Assembly (NCBI RefSeq): GCF_024807945.1 | Contig: NZ_JANUFD010000001.1 | Coordinates: forward strand, 186,001-250,000 | Direction: 5' to 3' | From: Pseudomonas sp. JUb42 | GTDB lineage: Bacteria > Pseudomonadota > Gammaproteobacteria > Pseudomonadales > Pseudomonadaceae | DNA: 64,000 nucleotides | In this document: positions 18,398 to 28,989 of the stretch, piece after piece | How positions within the stretch are numbered: position 1 is the first letter of the stretch | How the letters are laid out: every line of letters starts with the position of its first letter | The notes under the pieces: model-generated | Told to the model about the DNA's origin: nothing | The model's input: only the letters and a program-made list of their open reading frames with translations | Database searches by the model: none | Translations under genes and position numbers: made by a program

Positions 18398-19176
18398 TGA
18401 CTTACACGACTAATGAAATGATGACCGTGGCTGCTGCCCGTCGCCTGCGCAATGGCGCGGTGTGCTTTGTCGGCATCGGCCTGCCTTCCAAGGCCGCCAA
18501 CCTGGCCCGCCTGACCTCGGCTCCTGACGTGGTGCTGATCTACGAATCGGGCCCGATTGGTGCCAAGCCCAATGTGCTGCCGCTGTCCATTGGTGACGGC
18601 GAGCTGGCGGAAACCGCTGATACTGTGGTCGCCACCAGCGAAATCTTCCGTTACTGGTTGCAGGGCGGCCGTGTTGATGTGGGCTTTCTCGGTGCGGCTC
18701 AGGTCGACCGTTTCGGCAATATCAACACCACCGTGGTCGGCGATTACCACAACCCGAAAGTGCGCCTGCCGGGTGCCGGTGGCGCGCCAGAAATTGCCGG
18801 TTCCGCCAAGTCGGTGCTGATCATCCTCAAGCAGTCGTCGCGTTCGTTCGTCGACAAGCTGGACTTCATGACTTCGGTTGGCCACGGCGAAGGCGGCGAC
18901 TCGCGCAAACGCCTCGGCCTGCCTGGCGCCGGGCCGGTGGGCATCATCACCGACCTCTGTGTGATGGAGCCGGAAGCCGGTACCCATGAATTTGTCGTGA
19001 CGACACTGCATCCGGGCGTGACCCGCGAACAGGTCGTCGCCGCCACCGGTTGGGCCGTGCGCTTTGCCGACGAAGTGGTGTACTCCGTCGAGCCAACCGA
19101 AACCGAGCTGAGTGCCCTGCGTGATCTGGAAGCGCGCACCGCTGCCGCCCACGGCCAAGCGCCGGGAGAAGCCTGA
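18397..19176 (+). CDS. catJ: 3-oxoadipate CoA-transferase subunit B (CatJ type)
   Basis: 259 residues, the partner of the preceding subunit. It shows the CoA-transferase beta-subunit pattern: [16 protein letters not shown] near the start, [11 protein letters not shown] with the conserved ESG-type glutamate expected to form the CoA thioester, and [16 protein letters not shown]. Both the stop/start contacts with catI (TAATG) and pcaF (TGATG) overlap by one base, so the three genes are co-translated. Like CatI it belongs to the glutaconate-CoA-transferase-like family, not the shorter PcaJ type (about 213 residues). Confidence 0.92.
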   Translation: MTYTTNEMMTVAAARRLRNGAVCFVGIGLPSKAANLARLTSAPDVVLIYESGPIGAKPNVLPLSIGDGELAETADTVVATSEIFRYWLQGGRVDVGFLGAAQVDRFGNINTTVVGDYHNPKVRLPGAGGAPEIAGSAKSVLIILKQSSRSFVDKLDFMTSVGHGEGGDSRKRLGLPGAGPVGIITDLCVMEPEAGTHEFVVTTLHPGVTREQVVAATGWAVRFADEVVYSVEPTETELSALRDLEARTAAAHGQAPGEA

Positions 19177-20375
19177 TGCGTGACGTCTTTATCTGCGATG
19201 CCATTCGCACCCCCATCGGCCGCTTTGGCGGTGGCCTGGCCACGGTCCGTGCCGATGACCTGGCCGCCGTGCCGATCAAGGCGTTGATGGAGCGCAACCC
19301 GTCGGTGAACTGGAATGACGTGGACGAGGTGTTCCTCGGTTGCGCCAACCAGGCGGGCGAGGACAACCGCAACGTCGCGCGCATGGCCGCCTTGTTGGCT
19401 GGCCTGCCGGAGACTATCCCTGGGGTGACGTTGAACCGTCTGTGCGCCTCGGGCATGGACGCCATCGGTACGGCGTTCCGCGCCATTGCCAGCGGCGAGA
19501 TGGAACTGGCGATTGCCGGTGGCGTGGAGTCGATGTCCCGTGCGCCATTCGTCATGGGCAAGGCCGACTCGGCTTATTCGCGCACTATGAAGCTGGAAGA
19601 CACCACCATCGGCTGGCGCTTTATCAACCCGTTGATGAAGGCTCAGTATGGCGTCGATTCGATGCCGCAGACTGGCGATAACGTGGCCGATGACTTTGGC
19701 ATTTCCCGCGCCGATCAGGATGCCTTTGCCTTGCGCAGCCAACAGCGCGCGGCAGCGTCTCAGACCGCAGGTTTTTTCGCTGACGAGATCGTGCCGGTGC
19801 GGGTTGCCCACAAGAAGGGCGAGACCATCGTCGAGCAGGATGAGCATCCACGGGCTGACACGACCCTGCAAGCCCTGAGCAAATTGAAACCGGTCAACGG
19901 CCCGGACAAGACCGTCACCGCAGGCAACGCTTCTGGCGTCAATGATGGCGCCGCCGCCTTGATCCTGGCCTCGGCCGACGCGGTGAAGAAACACGGTCTG
20001 ACGCCGCGCGCGAAGATTCTCGGTATGGCCAGCGCAGGCGTGGCGCCTCGGGTCATGGGCATCGGCCCGGTCCCGGCGGTGCGCAAGCTGGTCGAGCGTC
20101 TGGGCCTGGCGGTGAGCGATTTCGATGTCATCGAACTCAACGAAGCCTTTGCCAGCCAAGGGCTCGCGGTGCTGCGCGAACTGGGCCTGGCGGACGATGC
20201 ACCCCAGGTCAATCCGAATGGCGGGGCCATCGCGTTGGGGCATCCACTGGGCATGAGCGGTGCACGTCTGGTCTTGACCGCGCTGCATCAATTGGAAAAA
20301 ACCGGCGGGCGTAAAGGCCTTGCCACTATGTGTGTAGGAGTAGGACAGGGGTTGGCTTTGGCTATCGAGCGATAG
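19176..20375 (+). CDS. pcaF: 3-oxoadipyl-CoA thiolase
   Basis: Cleaves 3-oxoadipyl-CoA to acetyl-CoA and succinyl-CoA, the last step of the pathway. 399 residues, thiolase fold. The catalytic nucleophile is C90 in [11 protein letters not shown]; the [10 protein letters not shown] motif near 355 provides the His, and CVGVGQG near the C-terminus provides the second Cys. NEAFASQ is also present. Length and motifs match beta-ketoadipyl-CoA thiolase of 400 residues. It is the third gene of the catI-catJ-pcaF unit and is followed after 150 bases by pcaT, which has its own partial PcaR half site. Confidence 0.95.
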   Translation: MRDVFICDAIRTPIGRFGGGLATVRADDLAAVPIKALMERNPSVNWNDVDEVFLGCANQAGEDNRNVARMAALLAGLPETIPGVTLNRLCASGMDAIGTAFRAIASGEMELAIAGGVESMSRAPFVMGKADSAYSRTMKLEDTTIGWRFINPLMKAQYGVDSMPQTGDNVADDFGISRADQDAFALRSQQRAAASQTAGFFADEIVPVRVAHKKGETIVEQDEHPRADTTLQALSKLKPVNGPDKTVTAGNASGVNDGAAALILASADAVKKHGLTPRAKILGMASAGVAPRVMGIGPVPAVRKLVERLGLAVSDFDVIELNEAFASQGLAVLRELGLADDAPQVNPNGGAIALGHPLGMSGARLVLTALHQLEKTGGRKGLATMCVGVGQGLALAIER

Positions 20376-20498
20376 GCCTGCACAACCCACATCGTTACAA
20401 CCGCCCGGGCTATCGGGCTGCCTCCACGAAAGGGCAGCGCGATGGTCTGGGCGATTGTGCTGGTGGCGCAAGGATGTTACAGATTGTATCCAGGAACG

Positions 20499-20512
20499 TG
20501 CGATTAAATAAA
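20499..20512 (-). promoter_or_regulatory. Possible PcaR half site upstream of pcaT
   Basis: GTGCGATTAAATAA shares GTGCGATTAA with the catI operator but lacks the second half. It lies 14-27 bases before the pcaT ATG; weak evidence. Confidence 0.3.
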
Positions 20513-20525
20513 ACTGGGGAAAATA

Positions 20526-21818
20526 ATGACAACGACAACGCCGTATACCTCTGAAGAGCGCAAGAACAGAATCTTTGCGATCGTGGGTGCTTCTTCGGGC
20601 AACCTTGTCGAGTGGTTCGACTTTTACGTTTACGCCTTTTGCGCGATTTACTTTGCACCGGCTTTCTTCCCGTCCGACGACCCGACTGTGCAGTTGCTCA
20701 ACACGGCCGGTGTGTTTGCCGCAGGCTTCCTGATGCGGCCGATCGGTGGCTGGCTGTTCGGTCGTGTGGCCGATAAGCACGGGCGCAAGAATTCGATGAT
20801 GATCTCGGTCCTGATGATGTGCGGCGGCTCGCTGATCATCGCCTGTTTGCCGACCTATGCCTCCATTGGTGCCCTGGCTCCAGCGCTGTTGCTGCTGGCG
20901 CGACTGCTGCAAGGCCTGTCGGTCGGTGGCGAATACGGCACTACTGCAACTTATATGAGTGAAGTTGCCATGCGCGGTCAGCGCGGCTTCCTCGGCTCGT
21001 TCCAGTACGTGACCCTGATCGGCGGCCAGTTGCTGGCAGTGTTGACCGTGGTGATCCTGCAACAATTCCTCAGCACTGAAGAGCTCAAGGCCTACGGCTG
21101 GCGCATCCCGTTCGTGGTCGGCGCCATTGCGGCGGTGATCTCCCTGTTCCTGCGTCGCTCGCTCAAGGAAACCACCAGCAAGGAAACCCGTCAGGACAAG
21201 GACGCAGGCAGCATGGCGGCATTGTTCCGCAACCATAAAGCCGCCTTCATTACCGTGCTGGGCTACACCGCTGGCGGCTCGCTGATTTTCTACACTTTCA
21301 CCACTTACATGCAGAAGTTCCTGGTCAACACCGGCGGCATGAATGCCAAGACCGCCAGCTACGTCATGACCGGTGCGCTGTTCGTGTACATGTGCATGCA
21401 GCCACTGTTCGGCATGCTGGCTGACCGCATCGGTCGGCGTAACTCAATGATGCTGTTCGGCGGCCTGGGTACTCTCTGCACCGTACCGTTGCTGATGACT
21501 CTCAAGACCACCACCGACCCGTTCATGGCGTTCCTGCTGATCACCCTGGCCCTGGCCATTGTCAGCTTCTACACCTCTATCAGCGGCCTGGTAAAAGCCG
21601 AGATGTTCCCGCCACAGATCCGCGCCCTGGGTGTTGGCCTTTCCTACGCGGTGGCCAACGCCGCATTCGGCGGTTCGGCTGAATACGTGGCCCTGAGCCT
21701 GAAGGCCCAGGGGGTGGAAAACAACTTCTACTGGTACGTGACGGTGATGATGGCCGTGGCCTTCCTGTTCAGCCTGCGCCTGCCGAAACAACCGGCGTAC
21801 CTGCATCACGATCATTGA
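20526..21818 (+). CDS. pcaT: MFS dicarboxylate/beta-ketoadipate transporter PcaT
   Basis: 430 residues, twelve membrane segments of the metabolite:proton symporter (KgtP/ProP) family. The first segment carries the [14 protein letters not shown] signature, the loop after helix 2 has [14 protein letters not shown], and helix 4-5 has [20 protein letters not shown]. In P. putida PcaT takes up beta-ketoadipate and is controlled by PcaR; the position next to the pathway genes supports this. It is paralogous to the transporter at 44176-45507 in this window. RBS is GGGGA about 8 bases upstream of the ATG. A strong terminator follows. Confidence 0.92.
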   Translation: MTTTTPYTSEERKNRIFAIVGASSGNLVEWFDFYVYAFCAIYFAPAFFPSDDPTVQLLNTAGVFAAGFLMRPIGGWLFGRVADKHGRKNSMMISVLMMCGGSLIIACLPTYASIGALAPALLLLARLLQGLSVGGEYGTTATYMSEVAMRGQRGFLGSFQYVTLIGGQLLAVLTVVILQQFLSTEELKAYGWRIPFVVGAIAAVISLFLRRSLKETTSKETRQDKDAGSMAALFRNHKAAFITVLGYTAGGSLIFYTFTTYMQKFLVNTGGMNAKTASYVMTGALFVYMCMQPLFGMLADRIGRRNSMMLFGGLGTLCTVPLLMTLKTTTDPFMAFLLITLALAIVSFYTSISGLVKAEMFPPQIRALGVGLSYAVANAAFGGSAEYVALSLKAQGVENNFYWYVTVMMAVAFLFSLRLPKQPAYLHHDH

Positions 21819-21841
21819 TCTGAGCGGTAGGCAGAAATAAG

Positions 21842-21871
21842 AAAACCCACCGAGTCAGGTGGGTTTTTTTT
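21842..21871 (+). terminator. Intrinsic terminator after pcaT
   Basis: Stem AAAACCCACC with complement around a GAGTCA loop, followed by a run of eight T residues on the plus strand. Confidence 0.9.
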
Positions 21872-21888
21872 GGGGATGGGGATACTCG

Positions 21889-21974
21889 TTGGAGCGAGGC
21901 TTGCCCGCGAACCAGACGATGTGGATTGTCAGATGCCTTGCGGTGAATCATTCGCGGGCAAGCCTCGCTCCAAC
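21889..21974. repeat. REPIN, GAGCGAGGCTTGCCCGCGAA family
   Basis: Left arm TTGGAGCGAGGCTTGCCCGC from 21889 and perfect inverted right arm ending 21974. Lies between the convergent ends of pcaT and emhC. Confidence 0.88.
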
Positions 21975-22001
21975 GGTGGTTGTTGTCATCCGGCACAAAC
22001 C

Positions 22002-22030
22002 AAAATGCCCCGAACAAGTCGGGGCATTTT
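22002..22030. terminator. Terminator downstream of emhABC
   Basis: An 11-base stem, AAAATGCCCCG with complement, and a 7-base loop. U-rich on the minus strand side, so it can stop the emhABC transcript. Confidence 0.85.
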
Positions 22031-22058
22031 GGTTACAGCTTTAATCAACAACCATGAA

Positions 22059-23519
22059 TTAGAACAGTTGCACTGCCGGCTTCTCGGTAGAGATCGGCTG
22101 GACCTTCTGCGTCTGCTCGTTCCAGCCGCCACCCAGGGCCTTGTACAGATTGACCTCGCTGGTCAGCTGGGACAGGCGGTCGCTGATCAGCGACTGCTGG
22201 GCGCTGAACAGCGAGCGCTGGGCATCGAGGAAGGTCAGGTTGCTGTCGATCCCGATGCGGTAGCGACGCTCGGCCAGACGGTAGTAGTCCTGGTTGGCGT
22301 TGACGAAATCACGCTGGGCCTGCAGCTGTTCGCTGTAGGTCTTGCGTGCGGCCAGGCCATCGGAGACTTCCTGGAAGGCGGTCTGGATGGATTTTTCGTA
22401 GTTGGCCACGCCGATGTCTTTCTGGATCTTGGAGTAGTCCAGGCTGGCACGCAGGCTACCGGCGTTGAAGATCGGCAGGCTGATGCTCGGCTTGAACAAC
22501 CAGGTGCCGGAACCGCCGTTGAACAACCCGGACAGATCCGGGCTGAGGGTACCGGCGTTGGCGGTCAGGCTGATGCTCGGGAAGAACGCAGCCCGCGCCG
22601 CGCCGATATTGGCGTTGGCGGCCTTGAGCTGGTGCTCGGCCTGGAGGATGTCTGGACGACGTTGCAGCAGCTCCGACGGCAGGCCTGCTGGCAGTGGCGT
22701 CAGCAGGTCAGCACTTAACGGCTGCGCTGCTGGCAGGTTGGCTGGCAGGCCGGTGCCCAAGAGCAGGGTCAGGTTGTTCAGGTCCTGGGCCACCAGGCGT
22801 TGGTACTGGGCCAGCTTGACCCGGGCGCTTTCCACCGAGGTCCGTGACTGGGCCAGGTCCAGCGCCGAAGCGACACCGACTTCATTGCTGCGCGAGGTCA
22901 GCTTGAAGCTCTGCTCGAAGGCACCGAGGGTGTCTTCGGTGAGCTTGAGCTGCTCCTTGTCCGCCTGCCAGGTCAGATAAGCGTTGGCGACGTTGGCCAC
23001 CAGGCTGATCTGCGTGCTGCGACGGGCTTCTTCACTGGAGAAGTAGGTTTCCAGTGCCTGCTCGCTGAGGCTGCGCACACGACCGAACAGATCCAGCTCG
23101 TAGGCGCTGACGCCTACGGTAGCCGAATACTGACTGGTAATGCCGGCTTTACCGCTGGTCGACAGATCTGCCGGAACCCGCTGGCGGCTGCCGCTGCCAT
23201 CGGCGGACACGGCCGGGAACAGATCGGCACGCTGGATGCGGTACTGCGCGCGGTAGGCGTCGATGTTCAGGGCCGCGACACGCAGGTCGCGGTTATTGAC
23301 CAGGGCCGTCTGGATCAACTGTTGCAGGGCCGCGTCATGGAAAAACTGCCGCCAGCCCTGTTCGGCCGCCGCGACGTTGGCCGACTCGGTCGGCGAGTAG
23401 GCCGGACCTTGCGGGTACTGCGCGGCGACCGGCGCCTTGGGCTGGTTGTATTCGGGGATCAGTGAGCAGCCGCCGAGAATGAACGCGGTGACTGCCAGAG
23501 AGATCAGGGACTTGCTCAT
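22059..23519 (-). CDS. emhC: Outer membrane channel of the RND efflux pump (OprM/TtgC family)
   Basis: 486 residues, NodT-type outer-membrane factor. The lipobox FILGGC places the lipid-modified cysteine at residue 18. Two internally similar OEP domains follow, with [20 protein letters not shown] in the first and [20 protein letters not shown] in the second. It forms the trimeric TolC-like duct that joins EmhB and EmhA to expel antibiotics, solvents and aromatics. It overlaps emhB by 4 bases and is the last gene before a terminator. Names from P. fluorescens (emh) and P. putida (ttg) are both used for orthologues. Confidence 0.93.
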   Translation of the reverse strand: MSKSLISLAVTAFILGGCSLIPEYNQPKAPVAAQYPQGPAYSPTESANVAAAEQGWRQFFHDAALQQLIQTALVNNRDLRVAALNIDAYRAQYRIQRADLFPAVSADGSGSRQRVPADLSTSGKAGITSQYSATVGVSAYELDLFGRVRSLSEQALETYFSSEEARRSTQISLVANVANAYLTWQADKEQLKLTEDTLGAFEQSFKLTSRSNEVGVASALDLAQSRTSVESARVKLAQYQRLVAQDLNNLTLLLGTGLPANLPAAQPLSADLLTPLPAGLPSELLQRRPDILQAEHQLKAANANIGAARAAFFPSISLTANAGTLSPDLSGLFNGGSGTWLFKPSISLPIFNAGSLRASLDYSKIQKDIGVANYEKSIQTAFQEVSDGLAARKTYSEQLQAQRDFVNANQDYYRLAERRYRIGIDSNLTFLDAQRSLFSAQQSLISDRLSQLTSEVNLYKALGGGWNEQTQKVQPISTEKPAVQLF

Positions 23520-26500
23520 TGGCCAGCCTCATCGTGTGAAATTGCGTGCTGTTTCTGCTTGCCCTTGAACAGGCTGGAGATCGCCACGAAGAACAGCGGT
23601 ACCCAGAAGATCGCCAGGACAACGGCGGTGATCATACCGCCAATTACACCAGTACCGATGGAGTGCTGGCTACCCGAACCGGCGCCTGTGGAGATCGATA
23701 GTGGCACAACGCCAAGGATGAACGCCATGGAGGTCATGATGATCGGACGCAGACGCATCCGGCAGGCCTCGATGGTCGCTTCGACCAGACCTTTGCCCTG
23801 TTCATGCAGTTCTTTGGCGAACTCGACGATAAGGATGGCGTTTTTCGCCGCCAGACCCACCGTCACCAACAGACCCACCTGGAAGAACACGTCGTTGGAC
23901 AGGCCGCGCAGGCTGGTGGCCATCAACGCACCGATAACCCCCAGCGGTACGACCAGGATGACCGCGATCGGAATCGACCAGCTTTCATACAGGGCCGCGA
24001 GGCAGAGGAACACCATCAGGATCGAAATGGCATACAGCGCTGGCGCCTGGGAGCCCGACAGGCGCTCTTCGTACGACAGGCCGGTCCAGGAGTAGCCGAT
24101 GCCCGCCGGGAGTTTCTTGACGATGGCTTCGACTTCCGCCATGGCCTGGCCGGAGCTGTAGCCCGGTGCCGGAGTACCCAGGACTTCCTCGGCCGGTACG
24201 CCGTTGTAGCGCGACAGCTTCGGCGAGCCGTAGACCCATTGCCCGGTGGCGAAGGAGTCGAACGGCACCATGGTCCCGGCGCTGTTGCGCACGTACCACT
24301 TCTTCAGGTCCTCAGGCTTCATCCGCGCATTGGGTTGGCCCTGTACGTACACCTTCTTCACCCGACCACGGTCGATGAAGTCGTTGACGTAGTTGCCGCC
24401 GAAGGCGATGGACAGTGTGGTGTTGATATCGGTCAGCGAGACGCCCTGGGCGCTGGCGCGTTCGTCATCGATCACCAGTTGGTACTGGGGCTCATCGTTC
24501 AGGCCGTTCGGACGCACACCTGCGAGGATTTTGCTTTGCGAAGCCATGCCGAGGAACATGTTGCGCGCTTCCATCAGCTTGGCGTGACCCACGCCGCCCT
24601 GATCCTGCAAGTACAGGTCGAAGCCGGTGGCGTTACCCAGTTCCAGTACCGACGGCGGAACCACGGCGAAGGACAGGGCGTCGCGGAAGGTGCCGAAGTG
24701 CGCCTGAGCGCGTTTGGCCAAGGCAAATACGCTGTTGTCTGAATTACGCTCATCCCACGGCTTGAGCAGGATGAAGGCCAGTGCCGAGCTTTGACCGCGA
24801 CCGGCAAAGTTGAAACCGTTTACCGTAAATACCGACTTGACCGCGCCGCTCTCTTCGGTGAGCAGGTACTCGCGCGCCTTGTCCAGAACGTCCTGGGTTC
24901 GGGCAGCGGAGGAACCTGCTGGGGTTTGTACCTGGGCGAAAATAACGCCCTGGTCTTCTTCCGGCAGGAACGCGCTCGGGATGCGAGTAAACATCCATAT
25001 CATGCCGGCGAAGATCAGCGCATAGACCAACAGCGCCGGGATCTTGTGCTTGAGCATGTTGCCCACGCCGCGCTCATAGCTCAGTACGCTGCGGTCGAAG
25101 GTACGGTTGAACCAGCCGAAGAAACCGCGGCGGGGTTGGCCGTGTTTCTCGTGGTCGATCGGCGCCAGCATGGTGGCGCAAAGGGCTGGAGTGAAGATCA
25201 GCGCTACCAGTACCGAGAGGGCCATGGCCGAGACGATGGTGATGGAGAACTGTTTGTAGATCACACCGGTGGAGCCGCCGAAGAACGCCATCGGCAGCAG
25301 TACCGCCGAAAGCACCATGGCGATACCGACCAGAGCGCCCTGGATCTGGCCCATGGACTTGATCGTCGCATCGCGGGGCGAAAGTTTTTCCTCGGCCATC
25401 ACCCGCTCGACGTTCTCCACCACAACGATGGCGTCGTCCACCAGCAGGCCGATGGCCAGGATCATGCCGAACATGGTCAGGGTGTTGATGGTGAAGCCGG
25501 CTGCGGCAAGGATGCCGAAGGTGCCCAGCAGTACCACCGGTACGGTCATGGTGGTGATGATCGTGGCGCGAATGTTCTGCAGGAACAGGTACATCACCAG
25601 GAACACCAGGATGATCGCTTCACCCAGGGTATGGACGACCCCGGTAATCGATTCGCTGACCACGGGCGTGGTGTCATACGGATAAACCGCTTTCATGCCC
25701 GGCGGGAAGAACGGCTCCAGCTTGGCAACCGTGGCACGGATGGCCTTGGCGGTGTCCAGGGCGTTGGCGCCGGTGGCCAGCTTGATCGCCAGACCGGAAG
25801 CAGGCTTACCGTTGAACTGAGCATCGACGCTGTAGTTTTCAGCGCCCAGGCCGACGGTGCCGACATCACGGATACGCACTTGCGAACCGTCCTGGTTGAC
25901 CTTGAGCAATACGTTGCCGAACTGCTCGGCAGTCTGCAGGCGGGTCTTGCCGATGATCGTGGCGTTGAGCTGCTGGTTCTTCACCGCAGGTAGGCCGCCC
26001 AATTGACCGGACGAGATCTGCACGTTCTGGCCGGCAACCGCTGTCTTCACGTCACCCGGCGTCAGCTGGAAGTTGTTCAGCTTGGCCGGATCGAGCCAGA
26101 TACGCATGGCGTACTGGGCACCGAAGACCTGGAAGTCACCCACGCCGGAGGTCCGCGAGATCGGGTCCTGCATGTTGGAAACGATGTAGTTGGCCAAGTC
26201 TTCCTTGGCCATGCTGCCATCCTCGGACACCAGGCCGATCACCATCAGGAAGTTCTTTACGGCCTTGGTTACACGGATACCCTGCTGCTGCACTTCTTGC
26301 GGCAGCAGCGGGGTGGCCAGGTTCAGCTTGTTCTGCACCTGAACCTGGGCCGTATCGGGGTTGGTGCCCTGATTGAAGGTCGCAGTAATGGTCATGCTGC
26401 CGTCGGAGTTACTTTCCGAGCTGACATAACGCAGGTTATCGATACCGTTAAGTTGCTGCTCGATCACCTGAACCACGGTGTCCTGCACGGTCTGTGCAGA

Positions 26501-26656
26501 CGCACCTGGGTAGGTCACCTGAATGGCAATGGCCGGTGGCGCAATGGCCGGGTATTGGTTGATCGGCAAATTGAAGATTGCCAGAGCCCCGACCAGCATG
26601 ATCACCAGGGCAATTACCCAGGCGAAAATGGGGCGGTCGATAAAAAATTTCGACAT
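23516..26656 (-). CDS. emhB: RND efflux permease (MexB/TtgB/EmhB family)
   Basis: 1046 residues, hydrophobe/amphiphile efflux-1 type RND pump. N-terminus [20 protein letters not shown], then two large periplasmic loops (about 30-330 and 560-870) and twelve membrane helices. The proton-relay aspartates are visible in [17 protein letters not shown] in helix 4, near residue 405. Length equals MexB (1046). It exports hydrophobic substrates by proton antiport through EmhC. It lies 3 bases after emhA and overlaps emhC, giving the order emhA-emhB-emhC in one transcript repressed by EmhR. Confidence 0.96.
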   Translation of the reverse strand: MSKFFIDRPIFAWVIALVIMLVGALAIFNLPINQYPAIAPPAIAIQVTYPGASAQTVQDTVVQVIEQQLNGIDNLRYVSSESNSDGSMTITATFNQGTNPDTAQVQVQNKLNLATPLLPQEVQQQGIRVTKAVKNFLMVIGLVSEDGSMAKEDLANYIVSNMQDPISRTSGVGDFQVFGAQYAMRIWLDPAKLNNFQLTPGDVKTAVAGQNVQISSGQLGGLPAVKNQQLNATIIGKTRLQTAEQFGNVLLKVNQDGSQVRIRDVGTVGLGAENYSVDAQFNGKPASGLAIKLATGANALDTAKAIRATVAKLEPFFPPGMKAVYPYDTTPVVSESITGVVHTLGEAIILVFLVMYLFLQNIRATIITTMTVPVVLLGTFGILAAAGFTINTLTMFGMILAIGLLVDDAIVVVENVERVMAEEKLSPRDATIKSMGQIQGALVGIAMVLSAVLLPMAFFGGSTGVIYKQFSITIVSAMALSVLVALIFTPALCATMLAPIDHEKHGQPRRGFFGWFNRTFDRSVLSYERGVGNMLKHKIPALLVYALIFAGMIWMFTRIPSAFLPEEDQGVIFAQVQTPAGSSAARTQDVLDKAREYLLTEESGAVKSVFTVNGFNFAGRGQSSALAFILLKPWDERNSDNSVFALAKRAQAHFGTFRDALSFAVVPPSVLELGNATGFDLYLQDQGGVGHAKLMEARNMFLGMASQSKILAGVRPNGLNDEPQYQLVIDDERASAQGVSLTDINTTLSIAFGGNYVNDFIDRGRVKKVYVQGQPNARMKPEDLKKWYVRNSAGTMVPFDSFATGQWVYGSPKLSRYNGVPAEEVLGTPAPGYSSGQAMAEVEAIVKKLPAGIGYSWTGLSYEERLSGSQAPALYAISILMVFLCLAALYESWSIPIAVILVVPLGVIGALMATSLRGLSNDVFFQVGLLVTVGLAAKNAILIVEFAKELHEQGKGLVEATIEACRMRLRPIIMTSMAFILGVVPLSISTGAGSGSQHSIGTGVIGGMITAVVLAIFWVPLFFVAISSLFKGKQKQHAISHDEAGQ

Positions 26657-26659
26657 GAA

Positions 26660-27823
26660 TTACTCCGCTTTACTGCCTGAGGCTTTTTCAGATGCCGAGG
26701 CAGGGGCCGCTGGCTTGGCCACGTTGCTCGCTTCGGTGACTTTCACTTCCGCGCCTGGCTTGACGAACTGCAGGCCTTCGGTAATGACACGATCACCGGC
26801 ATCCAGACCTTTCTCCACCAGCCATTCGCTGCCGACGGTGCGGTTGGCGACCAGGGTACGCAACTCAACCTTGTTGTCCTTGTTGACGATCAGCGAGGTC
26901 GGAGTGCCCTTGAGGTCGCGGGTCACGCCTTGTTGCGGAACCAGAATGGCCGAGTCATTCACACCGGCCTGCAGGCGGGCGTGGACGAACATACCGGGCA
27001 GCAGGCGATGGTCAGGGTTGGGGAACACGGCGCGCAGAGTGACAGAGCCGGTGGTCTGGTCAACCGAGACTTCCGAGAACTCCAGCTTGCCTTCCTGGCC
27101 GTAGACGCTGTTGTCTTCCAGGGTCAGCTTGACCTTGGCGGCGTTGTCACCGGCTTTCTGCAACTTGCCGCTTTCCAGGTCGGCGCGCAGGCGCAGCATG
27201 TCAGCCGAAGACTGCACGACGTCGACATAGATAGGGTCCAGTTGCTGGATGGTTGCCATGGCATCGGCCTGGGAGCTGCTAACCAGGGCACCTTCAGTCA
27301 CCGAAGAGCGACCGATACGGCCGGAAATCGGCGCCAGCACCTTGGTGTAGCGCAGGTTGATCTCGGCGGTTTGCAGGGCTGCCTGGGCTTCCAGTGCGGT
27401 GGCCTGGGCGTTGTCCAGTTCCTGGCGGCTGACGGCCTGTTCGGCAATCAGTTGCTTGTAGCGATCAGCCAGGGACTTGGCCGATTGCAGCGTGGCCTTG
27501 GCACTGTTGGCGGTGGCTTCATACAGAGCAGGGTCGATCTGATACAGCTGCTGACCGGCCTTGACGTCGCTGCCTTCGGTGAACAGACGCTTGAGAATGA
27601 TGCCGTTGACCTGCGGCCGGACTTCAGCGATGCGGAAGGCGGTGGTACGCCCCGGCAGCTCGGAAGTCAGGGTGTAGGACTGAGCCTTGAGGGTGACTAC
27701 GCCGACCTGAGGAGGCGGGGGTGCCGAAGCGGGAGCCGCTTCTTCTTTTTTGCCGCATCCGCTGAGCAGTGATGCCAAGGCGACGGCGGTGACCAGTACG
27801 GTAACAGCTGGCTTGAATTGCAT
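26660..27823 (-). CDS. emhA: RND efflux periplasmic adaptor (TtgA/EmhA family)
   Basis: 387 residues, membrane fusion protein. The lipobox LLSGC gives a lipid-anchored cysteine at residue 23. The order is lipoyl/biotinyl half-motif (RPQVNGIILKRLFTEGSDVK), a coiled-coil hairpin (about 100-175), second lipoyl half (VLAPISGRIGRSSVTEGALV), beta-barrel and membrane-proximal domain. It bridges the inner-membrane pump and outer-membrane channel. It is the first gene of the efflux operon; the operator of EmhR lies 80 bases upstream. Orthologous names: mexA, ttgA. Confidence 0.94.
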   Translation of the reverse strand: MQFKPAVTVLVTAVALASLLSGCGKKEEAAPASAPPPPQVGVVTLKAQSYTLTSELPGRTTAFRIAEVRPQVNGIILKRLFTEGSDVKAGQQLYQIDPALYEATANSAKATLQSAKSLADRYKQLIAEQAVSRQELDNAQATALEAQAALQTAEINLRYTKVLAPISGRIGRSSVTEGALVSSSQADAMATIQQLDPIYVDVVQSSADMLRLRADLESGKLQKAGDNAAKVKLTLEDNSVYGQEGKLEFSEVSVDQTTGSVTLRAVFPNPDHRLLPGMFVHARLQAGVNDSAILVPQQGVTRDLKGTPTSLIVNKDNKVELRTLVANRTVGSEWLVEKGLDAGDRVITEGLQFVKPGAEVKVTEASNVAKPAAPASASEKASGSKAE

Positions 27824-27902
27824 GAAGATCCTCGGGTCAGGAGCCTGGTGCTCAAGAAAAGTGATAGGGCAGAAATTGAAACTGGATAAGTAGCATGCTA
27901 AT

Positions 27903-27935
27903 GAATATACTTACATTCACGGTTGTTTGTAAATA
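27903..27935. promoter_or_regulatory. EmhR/TtgR operator between emhA and emhR
   Basis: Read on the minus strand, the 33 bases beginning TATTTACAAACAACC and ending GAATGTAAGTATATTC match the P. putida TtgR operator as I remember it with a single change (G for A near the middle). The site sits between divergent genes and covers the expected promoters of both. Confidence 0.85.
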
Positions 27936-28024
27936 GCCGGGCGGGCATCATTTAGCATCGCTCGCGTTACTCCGACGTTACCCATAGAGGCAGCGTGCGG
28001 CATTTTCATTGAGGTTTTACTGCC

Positions 28025-28657
28025 ATGGTCCGACGTACCAAAGAGGAAGCGCAGGCTACCCGCAGCCAGATTCTCGAAGCTGCCGAGCAAGCGTTCTATG
28101 AGCGCGGGGTTTCCCGTACCACGCTTGCCGATATCGCCAACCTCGCGGGCGTCAGCCGTGGTGCTATCTATTGGCATTTCAGTAACAAGGCGGATCTGGT
28201 CCAGGCGATGCTCGACAGCATTCACGAACCCCTGGAGGCGCTTGCCCAGGCCAGCGAAAGCGAAGACGAAGCCGACCCGCTTGGCTGTATGAAAAAACTG
28301 CTGATTCACCTGTTTCATCAAGTTGCCCTGGACCCGAAAACCCGTCGCATCAATGAAATCCTGTTCCATAAATGCGAATTTACCGATGAGATGTGTGACC
28401 TGCGTCGCCAGCGTCAGGCGGCTTTGCTCGAAGGCAACTGCCGGATTGGATTGGCGCTGAGTAATGCCGTACGCAAGGGCCAGTTGCCCGCTTCCCTGAA
28501 TACCGCGCGTGCCTCGATCTGCCTGCACGCTTACATCGACGGCATCCTGCGCCAATGGTTGCTGATCGGTGATGCCTATTGCCTGTGTCAGGACGCCGAA
28601 CGGCTGGTGGATGCCGGGCTCGATATGTTGCGCCTGAGTCCAGCCTTGCGTGACTGA
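28025..28657 (+). CDS. emhR: TetR-family efflux repressor (TtgR/EmhR)
   Basis: 210 residues. N-terminal HTH ([29 protein letters not shown] at 30-60 in pieces) and a C-terminal ligand-binding domain with [19 protein letters not shown] as in TtgR. It represses emhABC and itself, and is released by aromatic compounds, flavonoids or antibiotics in the homologues. Transcribed divergently from emhA over a 200-base region holding its operator. Length equals TtgR (210). The binding pocket is not obviously altered, but some ligand residues differ from TtgR in the last third. Confidence 0.95.
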   Translation: MVRRTKEEAQATRSQILEAAEQAFYERGVSRTTLADIANLAGVSRGAIYWHFSNKADLVQAMLDSIHEPLEALAQASESEDEADPLGCMKKLLIHLFHQVALDPKTRRINEILFHKCEFTDEMCDLRRQRQAALLEGNCRIGLALSNAVRKGQLPASLNTARASICLHAYIDGILRQWLLIGDAYCLCQDAERLVDAGLDMLRLSPALRD

Positions 28658-28663
28658 CCGAAT

Positions 28664-28685
28664 AATCGCTGCCATGGCAGCGATT
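28664..28685 (+). terminator. Inverted repeat after emhR
   Basis: AATCGCTGCC and complement GGCAGCGATT nearly touching, 7 bases after the emhR stop. No T run follows, so termination is possible but not certain. Confidence 0.55.
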
Positions 28686-28989
28686 GGCCAATATAGCCTT
28701 ATGCTGCTTCGTCTGCATCTATATCTAAGTATGGAGCATTGAGACAGCGGCTTTACCCAGTCCTTACCTATCTTCATGTTCGCGGACAATGCCCCGCAGG
28801 CTATAGGTTTTCGTAGAATCTTCAGTGAATATTCAGGAAATCTTCTGATACATCTGTAGGAATATTCTGCGTTCCAAAGCGGCATTCGAGACAAACTCCA
28901 GCCGAAAGCCGTCGCCCCTCCGTGTGAATGCTTCCCCATAGAACGCCTGCGGCTAAGCTGTTGCGCAAACCTACCCTTGAGGATTTGCC
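28686..28989. other. Intergenic region before the Cache-domain gene
   Basis: 304 bases with no coding signal that I can support. It must hold the promoter of the gene starting at 28990; RBS GAGGA is at about 28979. Confidence 0.4.

Noticed and set aside
18744..21236. Very long open frame of 830 codons on the minus strand across catJ, pcaF and pcaT
   Set aside because: It is a shadow of three well-supported genes on the plus strand; composition is full of H, Q, R and G with no domain or ribosome binding site.
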